64,000 nt of DNA, taken from assembly GCA_030021035.2 (NCBI GenBank), contig JARYZH020000015.1, positions 6,525,799 to 6,589,798 on the forward strand, written 5' to 3'. Source of the stretch: Notholithocarpus densiflorus. Its lineage: Eukaryota > Streptophyta > Magnoliopsida > Fagales > Fagaceae. This document shows positions 55,344 through 64,000 of this stretch, piece after piece (within the stretch, counting starts at the first letter, position 1; the number at the start of each line of letters is the position of its first letter). The position numbers were made by a program, and so were the translations under genes. A model generated the notes under the pieces. The model ran no database searches. It had not been told where the DNA came from and saw only the letters and a list, made by a program, of their open reading frames with translations.

Positions 55344-57980
55344 GGCTAATGCTTTTTAGGATTTAAGGTAGTTTGCATATAATATTTTCATTATGCTAGT
55401 ATAGTATTAGTAAAGAGCAAGATAAGAAAAAAAATGCTATGATCACAAAAAATTACATAACTTCTAAGTGGTGGAGAAAAAGTTGTATAATTTTTTGTGA
55501 TCTTAGCATTGTTCCAGGATGAGACAAAATGTCAGAAATCAATGTGATTTGGTTTAAGCAACCTACACTCAAAGCACTAACATAACCGGTGTAACCTCTG
55601 TTCAGGAATTGGGATAATTTATTTTAGGTTTAATACTTTTAAAGAATCACCATTTCCTTAGCTATAGGCCTATAGCTGTATTTTTTCTAATTTATATCTT
55701 AAACAAAAGGCAATAAAAATTAACTATCCTAAAGACACTTAATATGTTATCCTAAAAACAACGATGATAAACTATGTTTTTGCTGAGCCTTTTCGCAAAT
55801 TGGCACTCCTTTCACCTAATTTAATCTGGAATTGCTTGTGGATTCACTGAGTCTTTAATTAGATCTAACTGAGTCTCCATAATAGCCTTGTGAAAGAAAC
55901 TAAGGGCTTGTTTGGATTGAGGGGGGAGGAGGAGAATTGGAGGGGAGTAGAGTTGACTGAAAATAAACTAATTTTGGGTCAAATCTACTTTATTTTACTC
56001 TATTCTCTCTCCCTCTCACTCAATCCAAACGGATCATAAGCTGACGAAGAAAGACATTAGTTTATAACTGTAACAAGTGTTTTTCTTGTTCGAAGGGAGA
56101 AAAAATAGGCAAAGTAACTTTCAACACTTCAAAAGAAATTTAAATTACGAAGAGTTCTTCTTTCTAAAAAAGTCCTACATTTATTTGTCTTTAAATTCTA
56201 AACAAGCACTCAAGGTGGCTTTAGACCATTAACAGAAGCCAGTAGTGTCAACAATGGCATACCCTGCAAGTGCAAGAAATGAAAGATAATGATTATTTCC
56301 TGGAAGAAAAAAATCAACATATAGATTAACATTTAAAAAATTGAAACCATATCCCAGTTTAAGTTACATGAGATAATATTTTCACAACAAAAAGCACATA
56401 AATAATAGAGACCCAGCAATTGTCCAGTGTCTTCCCAATCCCAAGTAGGCATTGACCAAGTAACTGTGTGACCAATTTGTCACATTATTGACTGCCTCAA
56501 CAGTGTGTTGGCCTGGTTCAAATTTGTGATTATTAACAAGATTTGTGTTGATCCCACGTAGTATGCATTCTTGAAGATCCCCTCGTCTCCAAGAATGCAT
56601 CAACAAGCTTATTCTTCTACCCAAAATAAAAATAAAAATCAATAAGCTTATTCAAGTATTCAACATTTCAACTATATATAAACGTACAGGTACTGAATGT
56701 TATAATTGTGGATGCACGCAATTCAAGCGAAACCTTAAAATGGAACGGAGCATGGGCCCAGAGGAAGAAAAAAAAAGAAAGAAAAAAAATTATATTCTCT
56801 ACCATTTTAAATTAGACAAAATTTAACTACAAAATTAGTTGTAACTGAAGGCTATAACCTTACTCAATATTATTAACATAATTACATATTTTGAAAATCT
56901 AATTGATGTGTTACATGTTCTTTATACTCTTAATACACATATCAAATTTTATGTCAATTGGATATTATTTACTATACGATCTATGTTATTATATTTTATG
57001 CATAATTTTAAACTACAAAAACTTATAATTTAAATAATTTATTGATGACATATCTATTGATTTTTAATTTTCTAGAAAATTTTCAAGCATGAAGGATATA
57101 AGAAGAAAATGTAATTTAATGGTAGATTTGTTAAAATTTACCTTCTAAAAAAAGATATTAAGTAAGATTGTAACCTTAAACTACAATCAATTTTGTAGCT
57201 ACACTTTGTCCTTTTATATTTAGGCCTCCTCTTCTAAAAATCTTGACCCCTTACAATTTTAAATAACATTAGGCCCCAAATTTTCCCAATCAATTCCAAA
57301 ATATACACACATCAATTTATGTATCATTGTGCAAAAATAAATTTATGCAACAGTAACTATGTAAAGTTATTGTAGGTATGCAAATGAATATTTTAATAAT
57401 TCTTTTGAATGAGGGCAGTGGCTTTTGATTGAGGAAGAAATATATAATTTGGGATAATAATAATAATAAATTAATAAGGAAATAATATTTTAATGAAGTG
57501 TAGTGTAAAATAAATAATCTAATGTAAGGTGCTTTGAAAAGTGAATATTTTTTTTAATAAAAAAAAAGTATGTTTTTATGCTAAAATAAATAATAATTTT
57601 TGCACATGCTTATACAAATGCTGTAATATAATAAGAAATAATGATGTTTTGTATCTTTATCTTTGTTAATAGATGATTACATTGTAATGTATTATGAAAC
57701 AAAGATTTTGGGTTTTTATTTTTGTTGATAATTTGTTAATGTAAAAATGAATGCTTATTTTCAATTTCATTATTTTTTTTCTCTTATACTCTGGCCCCAT
57801 TAACTTGAAATCCTAACTCTGTCCCTACTACTTAAATACATCATTGGTTAGCTACCGTTCCTAAAAGTAGTGTCAATTTCAATTTCAGCTGTGGCATCTA
57901 AGTACTAGAAACTTCTAGCTAGCATCTTAAGGCTACTCTTAATGATTCCTTCATATAATCATGTAGTGTATGCAAATTCC
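55344..57980. other. Spacer; block A of a diverged duplication
   Basis: The segments 55690-55900, 56040-56150, 56690-56740 and 57865-57965 match in order with 59700-59925, 59930-60080, 60650-60700 and 60730-60855. On the minus strand the first holds a stop-ridden copy of a coding-like stretch. The rest is AT-rich. A minus frame at 56382-56642 is unassigned. Confidence 0.65.
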
Positions 57981-59480
57981 AATACTTGAATTCTGAATTC
58001 AAACTCACCATTAAAAAAAAAAAAAAAAAAAAAAATCTAAGCTTCTAACCACCAAACTTGGAATGGAAAAGGCACAATTATTTAACAAATCCAATACTTG
58101 AATTCAAACTCACCATAAAAACTCAAACAAACCAATTAAAATTTATATATTTAAAGTTTACACAATTCAAATTCAAAGTACACTAACAATATCATAACCA
58201 TAAAATAACACACACAAAATTCAATAGAAAAAAAACTTGATATAATAGACCATTTCAAGTTGTCAATCTTCAAGTGCTCCTGTACCGATTGCATGTAAAA
58301 TTAAAATAAAATTATATTACTAATTAAAATAATTAAAATAGGCCTTAAAAATAAAGCATAACTTATTAGGCAAATAAGAATAAATAAATATTTAATATGA
58401 ATTGCACCTTAATCGACTCAACGTTAGTAGTAGATCCATCGAATCCTCATACTTACAAATAGCTACTCAAGTTGGAGAGTAGCTTTTTCAGTCACTTCAT
58501 CTACAATACAAAATTTTAATATAACTTAAGTATACCATGAAAATACGATTATGATAACTATGATTATATATTATATAAATTTACCTAAAATTAAACCAAA
58601 CAATGAAAGTATGAAGTTATAAAACAAATTTGAATTCTTTTTATTTTATTTTATCAAGAAACATTTTAAAAAATGAGTTGAGTTACGAATCAACCAGGTT
58701 GACTTGACCTGACTCAAAAAAATGAGTCTAATTGCAAGTTAACCTTTTTTTTTTTTTTTTTGAGAGAGTTTCAACCTATGGCGTCTGCTCCTGATAATAG
58801 TTCTTAATTATCAAACCAAGACACCAATCAGTTTTTGGTATAGGCGGGGATTATACCTTAGATCTCTTATTCAACCATTAGAGACTTTACTAGTTAAACT
58901 AACTGGAACCCACAATTTGTTTTTATTCCAGGTTGAGTTATTGTCCTTTGGGTTTGGGTCGGGTGCAATTATGTTAGGTCTACTTATAAGTGCATTAATT
59001 GTCTTGATTTTTTTTTTTTTTCCAATAGTGTTGTGTTTGAGAATTGGTAGCTGAGGATAAAGATTTCTTAAATGCATTATGAATATTATAAGTAAAAATA
59101 GACTTTGTGAATTAGTAATTTTTTTAGTGAGGGGTTGTTAAAATGTGTCATATCAAATGACTTATGATATTGTGTGTAAACCATGCGTGTGATTCTGCCA
59201 AGTTACTTTCGATATGGACCCGCTGAATAGTCTTCATACTTTTTTCAGTTGCTTAATCGATTGATCATTTTTATATTGAATTTTGACTTGTGGCTGCAGG
59301 GTTTTAAGAGACTCGAATTGCATATTATGCGTGGAGGGGTGCCAAGGATATCGATTTGCTTCCATTTCTGATTACTGATGCATGTGTCTTGAAATATTTC
59401 TTCTACCATTGTATAGATTCACTTTTAGTTCAAGTGTATATTACTATTTGAAAATGACAAAAACCCCTTTATAGAACAAC
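57981..59480. other. AT-rich spacer
   Basis: There are poly-A/T runs at 58012-58035, 58745-58761 and 59009-59021, and no coding signal. The only item recognised is the SINE at 58745-58910. Confidence 0.6.
58745..58910 (-). mobile_element. tRNA-derived SINE (Au-like)
   Basis: On the minus strand GGTTCCAGTTAGTTTAACTA begins a body with TAAAGTCTCTAATGGTTG and AAGGTATAATCCCCGCC (a decayed B-box). It continues with TTGGTGTCTTGGTTTGAT and GACGCCATAGGTTGAAACTC, then a poly-A tail (plus-strand T run). The order matches plant Au-like SINEs as I remember them. Confidence 0.75.
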
Positions 59481-60870
59481 ATGCATTTGTAATTTGTTTG
59501 TTATTTCAAATATAGTTTTAACATAGTATTCTTTTCAATACTCCCTCCCGGTAGAGATGGTTTTAATTTATGAATCTATGACTGTATTTAAAATAGTGAT
59601 GATTTAAAAAAAAAATTCTAAGAAATCCATGCATTTTAGTTTTAATTTTTAAAATCATCACTATTTTTTAGCTATACCTGCATTTTTATATGACTTATTT
59701 TTTAAACAAAGAAAGGCAATGAAAATTAACTATCCTAAAGACACTTAATTTGGTAACCCAAAAACAATGGTAATAAACCGTGTTGTTGCCAGACCTTTCC
59801 GCATGGTTGGCACACCTTGCACCTAATTTCATCTGGAACTGCTTGTGGATTCACCAAACCTTTAATTCGATCTAATTGAGTCTCCACAGTGGCCTTGTCA
59901 AAGAAACTAAGCAGGGGGAGAAAGACATTAGTTTGTAACTGCTACTCCAAACCATGAAGTCTAATGCAACTTGTAAAGAGAAATTTGCAAGGCAACTAAG
60001 AAATATATGAAGGTAACTAGTGTTTTTCTTGTTTGAAGAGAGGAAAAATCAGGCAATGTAACTTTACTTTCAAAAGAAATTTTGTTGGGAGGAGCCTAGT
60101 GGGCCCAGCAATCCTGTCATAAAAGGTCAGGTTAGATCAAGTATAGTCGGTCTGTTGGTGCTGAGCTACCACCCTTTGAGAAAATAAATTTGCACCCTTT
60201 TAATCAGCTCTAGCTTTTAGTGCAGTGGAAAGCATTTAATCCTAACAATTGGTATCAAAGTTAGGCCATGGGTTCTGCATGGTGTTGGGGATTGTTGGGC
60301 CTGCTAGACAGGGAGGCTAGGTTGGGCCGAGTCTCTGTTGGCCTGTTGGTATTAAGCAGCCATCCTTTAAGGAGATAAAGTTGTGTTCTTATCATCAACT
60401 ATAGTTTTTGGTGCAGTTGATAAGCGCTTGATCTAATAAATTTTAAAGTAGGCGTTGAGCTTAAGAAAATCTCCAAATTTCCAAAAATACATCGGTTATT
60501 TATTTATTTATTTCTTCTTATTATTATTTTTGGGAAGAACATCGTAGCCTTATTCTTTTTGTTTATGTGATTATATATTAAGTATTTAACTATAAACTTA
60601 CAAAGTAGTTTATGTGATTATAATCCTTTTCATTTTAGCATTAGTTGTGAAAGTTATAATTGTGCATGCACGCAATTCAAGCCAACCCTTTAAATGCATC
60701 ATTGCATAGATACAAGTCTACACTCTACAACCCGTCAAAGTAATGTCAATTTTGGTTTGGCGGTGCCCTGTGGTGGCATCTAAGAGCTAGAAAGTTTCTA
60801 GTAGAAACCACTAGCAAACATATTCGGGTCACCTGTCCTGAGAGATTTTTCCTGTAATTATGTAGTGCGT
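59481..60870. other. Block B of the diverged duplication
   Basis: Its first part (AACATAGTATTCTTTTCAAT, 59520) also resembles 51174-51240, suggesting that block A once started there and was later spread by insertions. On the minus strand 59910-59780 is open for about 45 codons (FDKATVETQLDRIKGLVNP, then a CKVCQPCGKVW stretch). I do not recognise it. The TRIM at 60083 is absent from block A. Confidence 0.6.
60083..60438 (+). mobile_element. TRIM retrotransposon, complete (356 bp)
   Basis: Two short terminal repeats (60083-60247 and 60293-60438) both start TGTTGGG. They flank a 45-bp middle that has the iMet-type primer site TTGGTATCAAAG directly after the first repeat and a purine-rich GGTGTTGGGGAT before the second. 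A perfect duplication AATTT (60078-60082, 60439-60443) bounds it. The second repeat ends TA instead of CA. It is non-coding, as expected of a TRIM. Confidence 0.9.
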
Positions 60871-63650
60871 AGGACAATGAGATTACAAGCACCCAAAAAA
60901 ATAGTTAAGTTTTCAAAGAACTATGGACACTCTCATTAACAATAAAAAATTAAAAATTAAAAATCATTAGGTTCAAATGCAACCTAAAATTTATGTTTAT
61001 CAATTTTAGTTTTAGCTTTTCGCACAACTTTTTCACCATTTTTTTTTTTAATTTTATAAAAAACCCTTAAGATGACAAGTGAAATGACATTAATAATGAA
61101 CACACGTGAACATCAATAATAATTTTTTTTTGGTGGTAAAAATTAATAATAATTTATAACCTTATCATTAGAGTTGTGAACATTTTTAGACTATAGCATT
61201 AGTTCTTCTTGCTTGCCTTCTAAGACTAAGAAAGAAGTCGCTACCAATCTAAATCTAAAGATTTGTTTTGGATAGGTTGCAATGGACGTGCGTACTTCGA
61301 ACTTGCTATGTTCATTTGCTCTTATCTTGTGGCATGAAGCAGAATCTCAGGCATTCAAGATATGAGGGGAAAATAATTTAAGGAAAAAAAAAAAAAAAAA
61401 AAACTAGTAAACTTCTCTTTTTGAATGTACTTATAACTATTAAATTATAAAAATATACAAAGATGATTAAAATATTTTATAATTTTATAATTTTTAATTT
61501 TTTTAATAATAAAAATGTAAATAGTAATTTAAACTTCTTAGAACTATATAGTAAACAGATTTCACCTAGAATAGAAGTTTCTTAACAATTTCAAATGTAC
61601 TTATAACTTGATGAAGACTCTTTTTTTTTAATAAGTATAAAAGTGTTTAAAATAAAAGGGTTAAAAAGGACTGTTCACCTGGCATTTAAGTGACAAAGAA
61701 ATTATGTATGACGCAACTTTTACTCCCTTCCCAATAAGGAACTCTTTTCTTATCATGTTATTTATTTATAAGGAATTTTTTTTTTTTTTTTTTACTTTTT
61801 CAATTCACAAATTCATGGAGTTGTCGATTATATTTCATAAGATTCTTGTGAGGATTAATTCCGTACAAAGGGTTATAAAGTTATCTTTTTAATTGTTTTA
61901 AAGAAATAAAATAACAAAAGGAGAAAAAAAGAAATTGAAAAACAAAAAAGAAAAAGAAAAAAGAGAACCATGTGTATTGTGTAGAGCCAATTTCTTGGGT
62001 TGAGCTGAATTTACGCAAAACAAACGAAATCTACCTCTGACCAGATAATCCAATTCATAACACAATAAAATTGTTTTTTTGTTCTCAAATCTTTGATGCA
62101 GTGACTAACAAGTTTAAAAGTACATTTCTACCATCAACTTTTTTGCCTTTTAAAGAGATAAATATGATCTTTTGCACAACAGAAAATGACAATTTCAACC
62201 ATAAAAAGCTCTCTAGGATAGAGAAAGGGGATGATGTAATATTGTAATTTGCAAAAAGGACAAGCAGAGTAAGGTGGGCTATATTGGTACTTAACCAACC
62301 TTTTTTTATAAAAAAAAAAAATCATTTTTTAAAGACTAATTAATTGAACAAAAAATTACACTTTCTTTTCACCACAAATACCTCTAGGTAAAGAAAGAGG
62401 AACATAACATGAAAACAAGCAAAGAGGAAGGTGCTAGCTGATGAGTTGGTACTGACCCACCGTTTGTTTAATCTTGTCTTTCAAACAAAACATAATGACC
62501 TTCAGGTTGGGCTGCTATCTGATACATCACCTGAAAGGCATTTCTCAACTATTAAATATTGTGTATGTGAAGCATACCAAAAAAGAAAAAAAGCATCAAC
62601 CTATACTGAACTCTCCCTCTACAAGGTACCATGATGCGTACTCCTTTTGAAAATTACATATACCGAAAATGACACTAGTTTAAAGACCGACAAGAGGAAA
62701 AAACTCTTATACCTATTCCTTGGAACGGACCTCTCATAGGCTTGTGGGAAAGGTTTTGTGAGACATCCGCATCATGAAGCGTGCTTATGAGATATTTGAA
62801 AATAAGAAATCTTGTTCTAAAATTACATACTCAAGAATCAATCTTGTTATGGGTTGTTATTGGTGGAATAGAAAAATAATTTCAGTGGTAGGTTCAAATT
62901 AGAACCAATAACAACTAACTACCTATAATTTGTTATGAGAATGTTGTGAACGTAACACCTCTCTAAATTTTATTTTATAGTTATAAACTTATTATTTGTT
63001 ACTCTTGGAATTTTTCGAAGTGGGACTACCTATATACCTTTACAAGGAATTTCAAATTTTCATATATAATCATGAAGTGAATGTCATAGGTTGAAAATTT
63101 AAATTATATCGAGGAAAAAAAAAAAAAAAATTATATGTCATACCCTTAGTCTAGTCATATGTAAAAGCAGGCTATGTATTGTAAAACTTCAATAGATTTC
63201 ACTGGAGCCACTAGCTGGGTCGACTAAGAAACCACTTATTCAGTTATATGGTGATTTATGAATGGTAATTAAGCTTGGCATAAATGTATGTACTTATCAA
63301 AAAGTTAGCTCTGCCTTCTTTAACTTATAAATAAAAATTGGGTTATACGCTATATCTTTAGATTTAATGACTTACATTATTTCATTGTGGAATAAATATC
63401 TGGTGATTGAATAGGTTAGTTACCACATATTGTATCAAAGCAATGATTGTTAACCTGGTTTTCAAGTGGAGTGCAACTGAGGCGAGTATAAAATATAAAA
63501 TAAAATATGACACCAGAGTTAATTTTACTATAATAAGGTTTTAAATTAATCAGGTGAGAATGGCACGAGAAGCTTTCGTTATTAATTAACACCTTTATGT
63601 AGCATGCAAGTTATCGAGGGAAGCCTTCGTTTTCTATCTTATTAATCAAG
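60871..63650. other. AT-rich spacer upstream of laccase
   Basis: Poly-A/T tracts occur at 61383-61402 and 61770-61791. Plus and minus frames of 62-67 codons (61704, 62134, 62431) have no family signal and are not supported. No repeat family was recognised. Confidence 0.55.
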
Positions 63651-63663
63651 AATCCCGTAGTCC

Positions 63664-63670
63664 ACCTAAC
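63664..63670 (+). promoter_or_regulatory. AC element (ACCTAAC) in the laccase promoter
   Basis: ACCTAAC is the AC-III form of the MYB-binding AC elements found in promoters of lignin-pathway genes. It lies about 150 bases before the laccase start codon and about 45 before the TATA-like box. A 7-base word occurs by chance often, so the position is the main argument. Confidence 0.5.
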
Positions 63671-63710
63671 CTAGGAAAAAGGACGTTGGAGCAAAGCTTC
63701 TGTATTTCAC

Positions 63711-63718
63711 TATAAGAG
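63711..63718 (+). promoter_or_regulatory. TATA-like box of laccase
   Basis: TATAAGAG lies 106 bases before the ATG, a usual distance given a short 5' leader with AACAAGCTAAGAAAAACAAA. Confidence 0.5.
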
Positions 63719-63816
63719 TGCGTTGGCCAGTCGTTCATGACTGCAACAAGCTAAGAAAAACAAAAGGTAAGGACAAGAACTAAAGTGAGATATTGAGAAA
63801 GATCAAAGAGCAAGAA

Positions 63817-63906
63817 ATGAATTCTTGCTGGGTTCGAGCTTTAGTTCTTGTGGTGTGCATTTTTCCAGTTTTGGTCCAATGCAGAGTTCGCAACTACAAG
63901 TTTAAT
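63817..63906 (+). CDS. Laccase, first exon (gene continues beyond the window)
   Basis: ATG at 63817, in good plant context (AAGAAATGA), opens 30 codons: a signal peptide with core RALVLVVCIFPVLV, then QCRVRNYKFN. This is the start of secreted plant laccases, multicopper oxidases that oxidise monolignols in the cell wall. An intron with donor GTAAGTATA begins exactly after the YKFN codons (63907), where plant laccase genes carry their first intron, in phase 0. The copper-binding histidines lie in later exons outside the window. The paralogue cannot be told from 30 residues. The gene looks intact as far as visible. Confidence 0.88.
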
Positions 63907-64000
63907 GTAAGTATACATTAATTCTTTCTTTCCTCATTCTTAATATAATTGCCATTGTATGGAGCTATGAAGTTTGTGTTGGAGCTCAAGCCATGCCAGA
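63907..64000 (+). other. Start of laccase intron 1
   Basis: The canonical donor GTAAGT is followed by T-rich sequence to the window end. No acceptor or second exon is visible. Confidence 0.8.

Overview
This window is nuclear DNA from a flowering plant, most likely a woody eudicot. The AT-rich intergenic sequence, plant Ty3/gypsy elements, hAT and Mutator-like elements, a TRIM, and a laccase with a plant-style first exon all point that way. Several repeats remind me of Fagaceae (oak/chestnut) sequence, but that is an impression from memory. Only one probably functional host gene is visible: the first exon of a laccase at the right edge (63817-63906, + strand). Nearly everything else is transposon-derived, often nested, and degraded.

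Layout. 1-8780: a decayed Tat-lineage Ty3/gypsy element (element 1) whose 5' LTR starts outside the window and is split by a minus-strand solo LTR. Its gag-pol (1812-7132) is full of stops; behind it lie an 81-bp tandem array and the remnant of an antisense ORF. 8780-13300: AT-rich spacer with a 774-bp solo LTR. 13326-28713: a nest of up to four levels. A pair of long inverted repeats encloses a hAT element (13963-27276). This contains a 12.2-kb Tat-type LTR retrotransposon (element 2, 14200-26399; two 620-bp LTRs, TSD ACAAT). Element 2 in turn contains a 2.27-kb solo LTR and a 1.04-kb hAT, both within gag. Element 2 also carries a spliced antisense gene with its own TATA box. 27300-37650: an LTR-like fragment, AT-rich spacer, a neutral-ceramidase pseudogene fragment, a solo LTR, a LINE ORF1 fragment and an unidentified disabled single-exon ORF.

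37994-48045: five tandem ~415-bp units, each made of flanking DNA plus the outer part of an LTR. One unit is interrupted by a 371-bp solo LTR and another by a 1448-bp hAT. The array abuts a minus-strand Ty3/gypsy element with a C-terminal chromodomain-like segment (41997-48045, TSD ATATG). 48046-60900: duplicated spacer, a Mutator-like MITE, a 33-bp minisatellite, an old hAT copy, telomere-like repeats, a long-TIR element, a truncated copia-type element, a SINE and a complete TRIM. Two blocks near 55.7 and 59.7 kb are diverged copies of one another. 60900-63816 is spacer ending in the laccase promoter, which has an AC element and a TATA-like box.

No CRISPR array, operon or rRNA/tRNA gene is expected or seen. 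The strongest candidates for something new are the antisense gene inside element 2, the tandem LTR-end array and the deep nest. Boundaries given to the base rest on matching target-site duplications; others are approximate.
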